Shown one piece after another: positions 8,045 to 16,971 of a stretch of 64,000 nucleotides of DNA. Origin of the DNA: Nakamurella endophytica (GTDB lineage: Bacteria > Actinomycetota > Actinomycetes > Mycobacteriales > Nakamurellaceae). The number at the start of each line of letters is the position of its first letter. Position 1 is the first letter of the stretch. The notes below the pieces were generated by a model. It worked only from the letters and a program-made list of their open reading frames with translations. It did not search any database and had not been told where the DNA came from. Position numbers and translations under genes: made by a program. The stretch spans positions 496,001 through 560,000 of the forward strand of contig NZ_BMNA01000003.1 in assembly GCF_014646215.1 (NCBI RefSeq). Reading direction: 5' to 3'.

Positions 8045-9070
8045 TCAGCTGGCCGCGACCGCCGGTCGCTGCGGGTCCACGGCGAAACTGCCGTGCTCCG
8101 GCCGGTTCCCGAGGGTCACGGCGAGGACGTCCGTCATGGTGCGGGACGCCAGCCGCGGCGCGGACTCCGACGAGTACCACGCGATGTGCGGCGACAGCAC
8201 GAGGTTCGGTGCGTCCCGCAGCGGGGAGTCCGCGGGCAGCGGCTCCTGCTCGAAGACGTCGAGACCCGCGGCGCCGATGATGCCGGCGTGCAGGGCGGCG
8301 GCGAGCGCGGCCTCGTCGACCAGACCGCCGCGGGAGACGTTGACCAGGACGGCGCCCGGCGGCATCCGGCGCAGCCGGCCGGCATCGATCAGGTGGTGGG
8401 TGTCCGGGGTCAGCGGGACGTGCAGCGACACGACGTGGGCCCGCCGCAGCAGCTCGCCCAGGTCGGAGACGCGCTCGAAGTCCTCGCCGGGCGAGCTGTC
8501 CACGACGTCGTAGGCCAGGACGTCCCGGACGAAGGGCCGGATCCGCGCGATCACCGCCCGGCCGATCCGGCCGGTCCCGACGACCCCGGCGGTGCACTCC
8601 TGCAGTGCCGGGATCGGTCCGAGATCCGTTCCGCCGCACCAGCCCTGCTCGCGGACCGCACGATCGGCCTGCACCACCCGGCGGTGGGCGCCGAGCAGCA
8701 ACGCCATGGCCTGGTCGGCCACCTCGTTGGTGGCGTAGTCCGGCTGGTAGACGACGGCGACCGACCGGGCGCGCGCCGCGTCCAGGTCGATGGTGTCCAG
8801 CCCGACGCCGGCCCGGCCGATGACCCGTACGGAGCGGCCCAGAGCGGCGATGTGCGCGTCGGTCAGTCGCTGCAGGCTCACCACCAGCCCGTCCGCGCCG
8901 TCGGTCAGTGCGGCGACCTCGTCCGGTGTGCCGACCGGGCCGGTGCGCACCTCCGCCGTGCCGCGCAGTCCGTCGATCAGGTCGTCGAGGCCCGCGAGCG
9001 CGCCCTCGGCGACCGCGATCCTGGGCAGTGTCATGGAGGTCTCCGGTTCCGTGGGCGCGGTGGCGGTCAT
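8045..9070 (-). CDS. D-isomer-specific 2-hydroxyacid dehydrogenase
   Basis: 341 residues. The NAD-binding Rossmann core is AGVVGTGRIGRAVIARI. Further motifs are RAGVGLDTIDLDAA, VNVSRGGLVDEAAL (catalytic Arg region), LDVFEQEPLP and SPHIAWYS, where the catalytic His pairs with the upstream Glu. The family reduces 2-oxoacids to D-2-hydroxyacids or the reverse. I use the ATG at 9068-9070, which overlaps the stop of the upstream permease gene (ATGA). An ATG at 9032-9034 with GGAGACCTCC before it is a reasonable alternative that would drop 12 residues. It is the last gene of the ABC sugar-uptake operon, so it probably acts on a product of the imported sugar. Confidence 0.87.
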   Translation of the reverse strand: MTATAPTEPETSMTLPRIAVAEGALAGLDDLIDGLRGTAEVRTGPVGTPDEVAALTDGADGLVVSLQRLTDAHIAALGRSVRVIGRAGVGLDTIDLDAARARSVAVVYQPDYATNEVADQAMALLLGAHRRVVQADRAVREQGWCGGTDLGPIPALQECTAGVVGTGRIGRAVIARIRPFVRDVLAYDVVDSSPGEDFERVSDLGELLRRAHVVSLHVPLTPDTHHLIDAGRLRRMPPGAVLVNVSRGGLVDEAALAAALHAGIIGAAGLDVFEQEPLPADSPLRDAPNLVLSPHIAWYSSESAPRLASRTMTDVLAVTLGNRPEHGSFAVDPQRPAVAAS

Positions 9071-10974
9071 CCCTTGACCGCCCCGCCCTGGTAGGCAGCG
9101 GCCAGGTGCCGCTGGGTGAGGGACAGCAGCACGATGGCCGCGAAGATCGGGATGAGCAGGAACACGGCTTGCATGCCCGGCGACGCATACGACGAGAACG
9201 CGTACGAGGACATGTACTGCTGCAGCGCGGGTGGAAAGGTCCGCTTGGCGCCGTCGCTGATCAACGTGGCGCCGAACAGGTACTCGTTCCAGCAGTTGAT
9301 CAACGTGAACGCCGCCACCGACCCGATCACCGGACCGGCCAGCGGGCGGACGATCTGGAACAGGATCCGCAGCGTGCCGGCGCCGTCGATGGCGGCCGAC
9401 TCCTCGATCTCCCTCGGGATCCCGTCGAAGAACACCTTGAACAGCAGGGTGGACAGCGGCAGGAAGGTCGCCGACAGGGCCAGCACCAGACCGGTCAGCG
9501 TCCCGAGCAGGCCGATCTGGGCGAAGAAGTCGTACAGCGGGAAGACCAGCACGATCGCCGGCACCAGCTGCACCACCAGCAGCACCACCAGCAGCAGCCG
9601 CGTCCACGCGGACTGCCAGCGGGAGAGCGCGTAGCCGGCGACCATGCTGACCAGCAGCACCAGCAGGGTGGTCGCCGCGGTGACCAGGATGCTGTTCAGG
9701 AAGTTGAACGCCAGCGGCGGGGTGAGCAGGTTGTCCTTGCTCCACAGGTCCGGGCTGGAGAGCACGGTGCCGTAGTTGGACAGGGTCCACTGCCGCGGGA
9801 TGATCGAGACCGTCTCCAGACCACCCGGTGTCCCGTCGAGGGACCGGGAGACCATGAACAGGATCGGCGCCAGCGCGATCAGCACGACGACCACCGCGCC
9901 GATGTACGGCAGCACCAGGCTGTCCCGCAGGTGCGAGCGGCGCGGCATCCGCCCGGCGGCGCGGTCCGCGGCGTCCCGGCGCTGCCGGCGCTGGTAGGTC
10001 GTCCGCGCCAGCAGCGTCATCCGGTCCGCCGGCCTCGCCGCCCGGGCGGCCGCCAGCAGCACCCTGCCCACCACGTACGCCACCGCCAGGAACAGCAGCA
10101 TGATCAGCATGCTGATGGTGGTCAGCGCGGTGGCGTAACCGGTGTCGTAGTTCGAGAACGCCTGCTCGTAGGAGTACGTCGCCAGCGTCCTGGTCACTCC
10201 CGCCGGGCCGCCGCCGGTCAGGATGTAGATCAGGTTGAACTCCTGGAAGCTGCCCATGAAGTGCACGGTGCAGGCCAGCACGCTGACCGCGCCCAGGCCG
10301 GGCAGGGTGACGAACCGGAACCGCTGCCAGCGGGTGGCGCCGTCCGTGGCGGCCACCTCGTACAGCTCGTCGGGAATCCGGGCAAGACCCGCCAGCAGCA
10401 CGATGGTGTAGAACTGGAACGACGCCCAGGTGTTGATCAGCAGCAGGACGACCCACACGGTCTTCGGGTCGGCGAGCGGGTCACCGAGGTTCCAGCCCAG
10501 CGCGGCCGGGACGCCGGTGGCCGGGTCGAGCAGCAGCCGCCACATGTTCAGACCGACCGGCGCCGAGATCACGAACGGCACCAGGGCCAGCACCCGCAGC
10601 GCGGTGCGGCCCCGGATCCGTTGGTGCAGGGACAGTGCCGCGAACATGCCGAGCAGGTAGCTGGGCACGACGCCGCCGATGCCGCGCACGAAGGTGTGCG
10701 CCACGATCGAGGCCGAGTTGGGATCGGTGAAGAACCGGCGGTAGTTCTCCAGGCCCACGTACCGGCCGGTGTCCGCGGCCTGGAAGCTGGTCAGGATGCT
10801 GCGGACGATCGGGTAGACCACCAGCGCGCCGATCAGCACCACCGCCGGGACGATCAGCAGCAGGTAGACACCGGTCCGCCGCGTCGAGCCGCCCCGGCGC
10901 GGGACCGGGCGTGCGTCGACGCGCACGTCCCGGACCCGGCCGGCATCGGTGGACGTCGTTGCCACCACGGGCAT
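9067..10974 (-). CDS. Fused ABC sugar permease (MalF-like + MalG-like in one chain)
   Basis: 635 residues, about twice the normal length. The first half (residues about 35-310) is a UgpA/MalF-type permease with its EAA loop EVAATDGATRWQRFRFVTLP. After a basic linker (about 315-350, rich in Arg) a second, UgpE/MalG-type permease follows with EESAAIDGAGTLRILFQIVRP. Each half has about six membrane segments. The two loops should bind the two copies of the ATPase, so one polypeptide would supply the whole membrane pore. No frame break is visible in the linker. The ATG overlaps the stop of the lipoprotein gene by one base. No ATPase gene is present nearby, so a shared MsiK-type ATPase is likely. 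Confidence 0.87.
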   Translation of the reverse strand: MPVVATTSTDAGRVRDVRVDARPVPRRGGSTRRTGVYLLLIVPAVVLIGALVVYPIVRSILTSFQAADTGRYVGLENYRRFFTDPNSASIVAHTFVRGIGGVVPSYLLGMFAALSLHQRIRGRTALRVLALVPFVISAPVGLNMWRLLLDPATGVPAALGWNLGDPLADPKTVWVVLLLINTWASFQFYTIVLLAGLARIPDELYEVAATDGATRWQRFRFVTLPGLGAVSVLACTVHFMGSFQEFNLIYILTGGGPAGVTRTLATYSYEQAFSNYDTGYATALTTISMLIMLLFLAVAYVVGRVLLAAARAARPADRMTLLARTTYQRRQRRDAADRAAGRMPRRSHLRDSLVLPYIGAVVVVLIALAPILFMVSRSLDGTPGGLETVSIIPRQWTLSNYGTVLSSPDLWSKDNLLTPPLAFNFLNSILVTAATTLLVLLVSMVAGYALSRWQSAWTRLLLVVLLVVQLVPAIVLVFPLYDFFAQIGLLGTLTGLVLALSATFLPLSTLLFKVFFDGIPREIEESAAIDGAGTLRILFQIVRPLAGPVIGSVAAFTLINCWNEYLFGATLISDGAKRTFPPALQQYMSSYAFSSYASPGMQAVFLLIPIFAAIVLLSLTQRHLAAAYQGGAVKG

Positions 10975-12419
10975 CAGCCGTTCTTGTTGATCAGGTCCAG
11001 CTGGGCCTGCATGTTGGTGATCAGCGACTTCGCCGCATCCGCCGCGGACGTTCCGTTCAGCGTCACCTGCTGGATGGCGGGCAGCACGGCGTTGTTCATG
11101 ATCGGGGCGATGGCCACCGGCTCCGGCACCTGGGCGTCGTCGAGCAGCGTGCCGAACGACTTCAGGAACGGATCGGTGATCGCCGCGTTCGCCGACTTGC
11201 GGACGGCCAGCTGCGCGTCACCGGTCCGGCCGACGATGAGCTTCTGCGTCTCCTCGCTGCGCATGGCCTCGATGAACTGCCAGGCCAGGTCCTGCTGCTT
11301 GGAGTCGGCGTGGATGAAGAGGGCGTGCTCCTCCCAGAAGGTGGTCTGCTTGGTGGCGTGCGGAACCGGCGCCACCGCCAGGTTCTTCAGGGTGTTCGGG
11401 TACTTCTGCGAGTTCGGCACCACGAACGGCCCGGCGGAGTACGACGCCAGGCTGCCCTTGGAGAAGTTGCCGTCCGTCTCCGGGTAGCCCCACGTCCCGA
11501 CGGCCTTGGGCGAGCAGTGCCAGGTGTTGACGGTGTCGTAGTAGAACTGCATGACCTGCTGGAACTGCTCCTGCGACGGGCCGATCTTCCACGTGCCGGG
11601 GCCGCCGGTGACCATCGGTGCGCCGGTCGACCAGATCAGCGGCAGGAAGTTGGACGACGACCGGCCGTCGCCGGACTTGGCTTCGAAGCCGAAACCGACG
11701 TGCCCGTCGGTGTTGAGCTTGGCGGCCCACTGGCCGAACTCGTCGAAGGTCCAGGTGGCCGGGGTGGTCAGCCCGGCGGCCTTGGCGTAGTCGGCGTGGT
11801 AGACGATGCCGCGGCAGTTGCAGCGGAAGCCGAGCCCGTAGACCTTGCCGTCGATGGTGTTCGCCGCGTAGTCCTGCTCGTAGAAGGCGGACTTGTCCTC
11901 GGTCTTGATGTAGTCGTCCAGCGCCAGCAGCTTCACGCCGGCGCCCTGCAGGCCGGTGATGCCCTGCGCCGTCCAGAAGATCACGTCCGGCGGGTTCCCG
12001 GACTTCTGCGCGGCCGCGGCCTGGGCCGGGTAGGTGCCGTCGTCGACGGTGACGACCTTGAGCTTGGCGCCGATCTTCTTGGCCGCCGAGTTCTGGAACA
12101 CGTCGTTGAGGAACCCGGGGTCGACCCAGGACGCCAGCATGACGGTCAGCGTGCCGCCGCCGCCACCGCCGCCCCCGGTGGACGACGAGCTCGACGAGGC
12201 CGAGCCGGTGCTGCCCCCGGCTGCCGCCGACGAGGACGACGAGCCCGAAGACGAGGACGCCGACGACGAGGACCCGCCGCCGCTGTCGGAACCACAGGCG
12301 CTGAGCAACCCGCCGGCCAGGCCGGCGGCACCCAGGCCGGCGACCCCGCGGAGGAACGTCCGCCGGCCGACGCCGGACGGCTCGGTGGGGTTGCCCTGCC
12401 CAACGCCGGTGTTGCGCAT
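10974..12419 (-). CDS. ABC sugar-binding lipoprotein (Tat-type signal)
   Basis: 481 residues, family 1 extracellular solute-binding protein. The signal has a twin-arginine start GRRTFLRGVAGLGAAGLAGG and a lipobox LLSAC (Cys about 42), so it is exported and lipid-anchored. A Ser/Gly-only linker follows (residues about 45-90), then the binding domain from GTLTVMLASWVDPGF onward with GIVYHADYAKAAGL and EEHALFIHADS. It delivers sugar to the fused permease encoded next. The start at 12417-12419 has CAGGAGGCAAC before it. It is the first gene of the three-gene operon whose promoter faces the ATTGTCGACAAT palindrome. Confidence 0.9.
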   Translation of the reverse strand: MRNTGVGQGNPTEPSGVGRRTFLRGVAGLGAAGLAGGLLSACGSDSGGGSSSSASSSSGSSSSSAAAGGSTGSASSSSSSTGGGGGGGGTLTVMLASWVDPGFLNDVFQNSAAKKIGAKLKVVTVDDGTYPAQAAAAQKSGNPPDVIFWTAQGITGLQGAGVKLLALDDYIKTEDKSAFYEQDYAANTIDGKVYGLGFRCNCRGIVYHADYAKAAGLTTPATWTFDEFGQWAAKLNTDGHVGFGFEAKSGDGRSSSNFLPLIWSTGAPMVTGGPGTWKIGPSQEQFQQVMQFYYDTVNTWHCSPKAVGTWGYPETDGNFSKGSLASYSAGPFVVPNSQKYPNTLKNLAVAPVPHATKQTTFWEEHALFIHADSKQQDLAWQFIEAMRSEETQKLIVGRTGDAQLAVRKSANAAITDPFLKSFGTLLDDAQVPEPVAIAPIMNNAVLPAIQQVTLNGTSAADAAKSLITNMQAQLDLINKNG

Positions 12420-12531
12420 GTTGCCTCCTGCAGGCTGGTTCGCCCGACGATGCGGGCCTTCGGGGGGAGAGAGACGGTCGGTACTGGCCGCGGCCGCTGC
12501 GTGGCGCTTGGCCGGCGGCCGAGTGCTCGTT

Positions 12532-12545
12532 TATTGTCGACAATA
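12532..12545. promoter_or_regulatory. Perfect palindrome TATTGTCGACAATA overlapping the aldolase start
   Basis: A 14-bp perfect palindrome sits between the divergent transporter operon (start 12419) and the aldolase operon. Its last base is the A of the aldolase ATG (12545). Its core matches the site at 6241-6252 near the GntR gene in 10 of 12 bases. It is a probable GntR operator controlling both divergent units. Confidence 0.65.
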
Positions 12546-13222
12546 TGCAAGCCTTGTCAAACGGCGACGCCGCCGTCGGTACCCAGTCGTTACGCGACGC
12601 CTTGGCGGACCAGTGGGTGGTCCCGGTGCTGCGGTACCAGGCGCAGGAGGTGTACGAGACCGCGGTCGCGTTGCACGCCGGGGGGCTGCACCTGGTCGAG
12701 ATCACCATGTCGACCGAGGGCGTCTTCGAGGTGGCCAGGGCACTGGTCGAGCAGGGCGTGACCGTGGGGATCGGGACGATCACCGACCCGGCGTCGGTGC
12801 ACCGCGCCGCCGAGGTCGGCGCATCCTTCGCCGTGTCGTTCTGCAACCCCCCGGGATTCCTGCGCGCAGCGATGGACACCGGTCTGCTCGCCGTCCCCGG
12901 CGCGCTGACGCCGAGCGAGTGCTTCGCGGCGCAGAGCGGCGGCGCCCGTTACGTCAAGATCTTCTCCGCCCGCATCGGCGGCCCCGAGTACATCCGTGAC
13001 CTGGTGCCCGTGCTGCCCGGGCTGCAGTTCGTCGCCTCGGGCGGCATCTCCACGGACGAGGCCGCGCTGCGGCCGTGGTTCCACGCCGGCGCGGCGCTGG
13101 TCGCGGTCGGCCGCGAGCTCGGCACGGCCGGCACCGTCGGGACCGCCGAGGTCACCCGGCGGGCGGTCGGCCTGGGCGGCGTCCGTGACGCCCTGCGCGC
13201 CGGCGGGTCGCCGGCGCGGTGA
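12545..13222 (+). CDS. KDPG/KHG-type aldolase
   Basis: 225 residues, class I 2-keto-3-deoxy-6-phosphogluconate/4-hydroxy-2-oxoglutarate aldolase family. Catalytic residues fit: Glu52 in LVEITMST, Lys138 in RYVKIFSARIGG (Schiff base; KFFPA in the classical enzymes), and the phosphate-binding VASGGIS. It splits a 2-keto-3-deoxy (phospho)sugar acid into pyruvate and an aldehyde. The ATG has no ribosome site and abuts the operator, so the mRNA may be leaderless. Leu16 is encoded by TTA (12590-12592), a rare codon in this genome. It is first in a GTGA-coupled operon with the FGGY kinase and GH36 enzyme. Confidence 0.87.
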   Translation: MQALSNGDAAVGTQSLRDALADQWVVPVLRYQAQEVYETAVALHAGGLHLVEITMSTEGVFEVARALVEQGVTVGIGTITDPASVHRAAEVGASFAVSFCNPPGFLRAAMDTGLLAVPGALTPSECFAAQSGGARYVKIFSARIGGPEYIRDLVPVLPGLQFVASGGISTDEAALRPWFHAGAALVAVGRELGTAGTVGTAEVTRRAVGLGGVRDALRAGGSPAR

Positions 13223-14676
13223 GCCGGTACGTCGGGATCGACGTCGGCACCTCGAGCGTCAAGGCGGTCCTGGTCGATGCCCGGGGCACCACGGTCTCCG
13301 CGGGCCGCGCGGAGTACCCGACCCTCGCGCCCGGCCCCCGGCTGGCCGAGCAGGACCCGGAGCAGTGGCTGGATGCGCTGGCCCGGGCCGTCGCGGATCT
13401 CGGGCCGCTGCGGTCCGGTACCGGCGCCGACGACGTCGCCGGCATCGGCGTCGCCGGGCACACGCCGACCCTGGTGCTGGCCGACGGCGACCGGCGGCCC
13501 ACCCGCAGCGCGCTCACCTGGCAGGACTCGCGTGCGGTGGACGAGGCCGCCGAGCTGGAGCAGAGTCTCGGCGTCCCGGAGCCGGTGGTGGGCGGGACGC
13601 TGCCGTGGTCTCCGGCCTACCTCCCGGCCAAGCTGTGGTGGGTCGCCCGGCACGACCCGGACGCGCTGGCCCGGGCCCGGTGGCTGCTGCAGCCCAAGGA
13701 CTTCGTCGGCTACGCGCTGACCGGGGTGGCGGCGACCGACGTCTGGAGCTCGAAGGGGTTGTGCCGCATCGACACCGGCGCGCCGGTGGACGCCGTGCTG
13801 GCTGCCGGCGCCGGCGGTGTCCGGCTGCTGCCGCCGCGGCTGGACCCGTGGCGCGCGCTCGGCACCGTCGACGGCCGGGGGGCGGGGCGCACCGGGCTGC
13901 CCGCCGGTGTGCCGGTGGCCGTGGGCTGGACCGATGCGCTCTCCGGGATGGTGGCGCTGGGCGCGTTCGGCGGCCCCACCGCCTTCGTGCACACCGGGAC
14001 CTCGGACATCGTCGGGGTGTCCGGTGCCGCGCCGCACCCGGCCGGCGCCGTCCTGCACATCCCGGCGAGCTACGCCCCGCTGCCGGTGACCTACGGGCCG
14101 ACGCAGACCTCGGGCGCCGCGCTGCTGTGGGTGGCCGCGCTGCTCGGCCGGGACGTGCCGGACGTCCTGGCGTCGGCCGGCACCGCCGCCCCCGAGGCCG
14201 TACCGCTCTTCCTGCCCTACCTGGACGGCGAGCGGGCGCCGCTGTGGCAGCCCGCGGTGCGCGGCCGGTTCCTCGACGTGTCGCTGGCCACCGGGCCGGC
14301 CGAGCTCGCCAGGGCGGTGCTCGACGGTGTGGCGCTCGCCGACCGGCACGTGCTCGAGACGGCCGGCGCCGGCCGCGGCCCGGTGCACGTCGGCGGGGTG
14401 TCCGCGCTCGACCCGGCGTGGGTGCGGGCCCGGCTCGACGCCCTGGGGCGGCCCTTGGTGCTGCACCCGGGCGTCGACGTCGCCGCCGCCGGTGCCGCCG
14501 TGCTGGCCGCTGCGGCGGCGACGGGCGCCGAGCTGGGGTCCGTCGCCGCCGCGATGGCCGGCCCGACCCGCACCGTCGAGCCCGCCCCGGCCGCCGTGGC
14601 TGCGGCGGACCGGCGCTTCGAGCGGTACCGGGCCGCGGCGGCCGCGGTGCTCGCGGATGCCGGGGGCGCGGCGTGA
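13219..14676 (+). CDS. FGGY-family carbohydrate kinase (xylulokinase-like)
   Basis: 485 residues. The N-terminal FGGY domain opens YVGIDVGTSSVKAVLVD (phosphate loop 1), then GIGVAGHTPTLVL and ALTWQDSRAVDEA. The C-terminal domain carries GWTDALSGMVALGAF, HTGTSDIVG and LPYLDGERAPLW. The family phosphorylates keto-sugars, polyols or sugar acids with ATP; xylulokinase is the nearest archetype, but the true substrate is open. Being next to a KDPG-type aldolase, it may phosphorylate the acid that the aldolase cleaves. The GTG start overlaps the aldolase stop by 4 bp, and the end overlaps the GH36 start likewise. Confidence 0.87.
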   Translation: MSRYVGIDVGTSSVKAVLVDARGTTVSAGRAEYPTLAPGPRLAEQDPEQWLDALARAVADLGPLRSGTGADDVAGIGVAGHTPTLVLADGDRRPTRSALTWQDSRAVDEAAELEQSLGVPEPVVGGTLPWSPAYLPAKLWWVARHDPDALARARWLLQPKDFVGYALTGVAATDVWSSKGLCRIDTGAPVDAVLAAGAGGVRLLPPRLDPWRALGTVDGRGAGRTGLPAGVPVAVGWTDALSGMVALGAFGGPTAFVHTGTSDIVGVSGAAPHPAGAVLHIPASYAPLPVTYGPTQTSGAALLWVAALLGRDVPDVLASAGTAAPEAVPLFLPYLDGERAPLWQPAVRGRFLDVSLATGPAELARAVLDGVALADRHVLETAGAGRGPVHVGGVSALDPAWVRARLDALGRPLVLHPGVDVAAAGAAVLAAAAATGAELGSVAAAMAGPTRTVEPAPAAVAAADRRFERYRAAAAAVLADAGGAA

Positions 14677-16928
14677 CCGAGGACGCCCGGTACGCATGGT
14701 GCGACGTCGTGGTCGACGACCACGACGGCGGGACCGGCGGCACGCCAGCCGGCGCGGACGACCGCGGCAGCAACGCCGTCGGGGACGGCAGCGAGGGCAG
14801 CGACCGGACGGAGGCGGCCGGCGCTGCGGCGCAGCCGACGATGCACTTCCGCAGCGGCACCACCGTCTACTCCGAGGGGCTGCGCGGCGGCCGGCTGGTG
14901 GGGCTGGGCTGGAACGGGGCCGGCTTCACCCCGATGGCGGCCGACCCGTGGCCCGACGCCGACGACGCCGACGCGCAGGTCGGCACCGAGGCGTTCGGCC
15001 TGGAGTGCGACGGCTTCGAGCTCTCCGACGGCTGGGACTGCCTCGGTGTGGAGCGCGACGACCGGGCTGGCGCGGTCACCCTGCACCTGGCGCTGCGCCA
15101 CCGGGTCCGGCCGGTCGGGGTGGTGGTGCACACCGAGGTGGACGGCACCGCGGTGCTGGCCCGCTGGTTGACGGTGACCAACCGGGGGGATCGGCCGATG
15201 GCCCTGTCCCGGATCGATCCGTGGAGCGGCGTGCTGTGGCGGCGCTCGGCGTACGAGCGCGCGGGCGACGCGGTCGGCGCGCCGGCCTTCCGGGTCGGCC
15301 GCTTCGCCGACGACCGGTGGGGGCACGAGGGCGCGTGGACCGAGGAGGCCCTGCCGGACACCGGTGCCGTGGTCGCCGGGCGCTACCGGGGCGGTCCGCA
15401 CCGGCATCCCCTCGTCACCCTCGCCGCGGTGTCGACCGGCGAGCTGTTCATCGGCCAGCTGGGCTGGTCGGGCGGCTACCGGTGGGCGTTCGAGACGGCC
15501 GGCCCCCGCACGGAATCCGCGCGGGCCGGCGCGGGCGCCCGCCGGATCCGGTTCCGGGTCGGGCCGGACGCTCCGGCGCCGCAGCGGGTGCTGTCCCCGG
15601 GCGAGGCCGTGGACACCCCGAAGGTCCACCTGGGCATGGTGCTGGCCGACCTGGACCGTGCGGTCGACGAGATGCACCGGCACGTCCGGCGTGTCCGCGG
15701 CGCCCGGCCGGCCGGCCGGACCGGGCTGGTCGAGTCGGGGATCGGTCCCGAGCAGGAGATGACGGCGCGGGCGGTGCTGCACGAGATCGACGCTGCCGCC
15801 GACCTGGGCGCCGAGGTCTTCTTCCTGGACGCCGGCTGGTACACCGGTCGCAGCGCGGACTGGCACCGCACCGCCGGGGACTGGCAGGTGGCGGCCCGGT
15901 ATCCCGGAGGGCTGGCACCGTTCCGCGAGCGGTGCCACCGGCTGGGTCTGCGGTTCGGGCTGTGGATGGAGCCGGAGCGGGTCGGCCCGGACAGCCGCAG
16001 CGCCGCCGAGCACCCGGAGCGCCTGGCGCGGCGGCCCGACGGCCGGCCGCTGCGCGGGCTTCTCGACCTGTCGGACGACGAGGTGGCTGCGGCCGTGGAG
16101 TCCTCGATCGCCGACCTGGTGCAGCGCCACGGCCTGGACTTCTTCCGGCTGGACCACAACGTCGGCGCGCTCGGCGCGGGGTACGTGCACCGCTCCGGTG
16201 GGCTGCCCGAGAGCCATTGGTGGCGCTACTACGACAACCTGTACGCGCTGTTCGGCCGGCTGCGCCGCCGGTTTCCCGACGTCGTCCTCGAGACCTGTGC
16301 CAGCGGCGGCGCCCGGTCCGACCTCGGCATGCTGGAGGCCTTCGACCACACCTGGGTCACCGACTGGCAGCTGGCCCCGCGGTCGTTCCACATCACCAAC
16401 GGCATGACCCTGGCGCTGCCGCCGGAACTCGTCGACCGGCACGTGGGCGCGGGGATGAACGACCACCTGCGCGGCGACGTCGACTGGGGCGGCCGGCTCG
16501 CCCTGTTCGGGCGCCCCACGGTCGGCTGGCTGCACGAGGTCGGCGCCCCGCCGTCGGCGGTCCAGCGGGAGCGTGTGCGCCACGCGGTGCGGCTGTACAA
16601 GGAGCGGGTGCGGCCGTGGCAGGACGACGCGGTCCTGCACCACCACACCCCGCTGCTCGACCAGGACGCCGGGTGGGGCGTGCTGGAGCGCAGCAGCCGC
16701 GACCGGACCAGGGCGGTGATCGGCCTCTTCCGACTCGACGCGGCCGGACCGGACCGGTGGGTCGTCCACCCGCGGGGCCTGTCCCCGGCGCCGCGCTACC
16801 GGGTCACCGCCGACAACCGTGACGAGACCTGGGAGGTGGCCGGGGCGGAGCTGCTGCGGGACGGCGTCACCGTCCGGCTCGCCACGGCGCTGACCTCGGA
16901 GGTGCTGCTGGTCGAACCGGCGGCCTGA
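14673..16928 (+). CDS. Alpha-galactosidase, glycoside hydrolase family 36
   Basis: 751 residues. After a disordered Gly/Asp-rich stretch (about 12-50) comes the GH36 beta-supersandwich domain, then the TIM barrel with FFLDAGWYTGRSADW, FGLWMEPERV, the nucleophile Asp in DFFRLDHNVG and the acid/base Asp in ETCASGGARSDLGML. A C-terminal beta domain closes the protein. No signal peptide is seen, so it acts in the cytoplasm on imported alpha-galactosides (raffinose or melibiose type) by retaining hydrolysis. The GTG start at 14673 is coupled to the kinase. The gene ends at a hairpin terminator. It gives the best hint that the locus handles a galactoside. Confidence 0.88.
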   Translation: MTEDARYAWCDVVVDDHDGGTGGTPAGADDRGSNAVGDGSEGSDRTEAAGAAAQPTMHFRSGTTVYSEGLRGGRLVGLGWNGAGFTPMAADPWPDADDADAQVGTEAFGLECDGFELSDGWDCLGVERDDRAGAVTLHLALRHRVRPVGVVVHTEVDGTAVLARWLTVTNRGDRPMALSRIDPWSGVLWRRSAYERAGDAVGAPAFRVGRFADDRWGHEGAWTEEALPDTGAVVAGRYRGGPHRHPLVTLAAVSTGELFIGQLGWSGGYRWAFETAGPRTESARAGAGARRIRFRVGPDAPAPQRVLSPGEAVDTPKVHLGMVLADLDRAVDEMHRHVRRVRGARPAGRTGLVESGIGPEQEMTARAVLHEIDAAADLGAEVFFLDAGWYTGRSADWHRTAGDWQVAARYPGGLAPFRERCHRLGLRFGLWMEPERVGPDSRSAAEHPERLARRPDGRPLRGLLDLSDDEVAAAVESSIADLVQRHGLDFFRLDHNVGALGAGYVHRSGGLPESHWWRYYDNLYALFGRLRRRFPDVVLETCASGGARSDLGMLEAFDHTWVTDWQLAPRSFHITNGMTLALPPELVDRHVGAGMNDHLRGDVDWGGRLALFGRPTVGWLHEVGAPPSAVQRERVRHAVRLYKERVRPWQDDAVLHHHTPLLDQDAGWGVLERSSRDRTRAVIGLFRLDAAGPDRWVVHPRGLSPAPRYRVTADNRDETWEVAGAELLRDGVTVRLATALTSEVLLVEPAA

Positions 16929-16964
16929 CACCGGTCCGAGACCCGCTGCACCCGGACCGGTGTC
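16927..16964. terminator. 12-bp hairpin between convergent GH36 and Ldh2 genes
   Basis: Arms 16927-16938 and 16953-16964 pair perfectly around a 14-base loop. The left arm begins inside the TGA stop of the alpha-galactosidase gene. The next gene on the other strand ends 8 bp beyond, so the hairpin can serve both operons. Confidence 0.65.
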
Positions 16965-16971
16965 GCCACGC

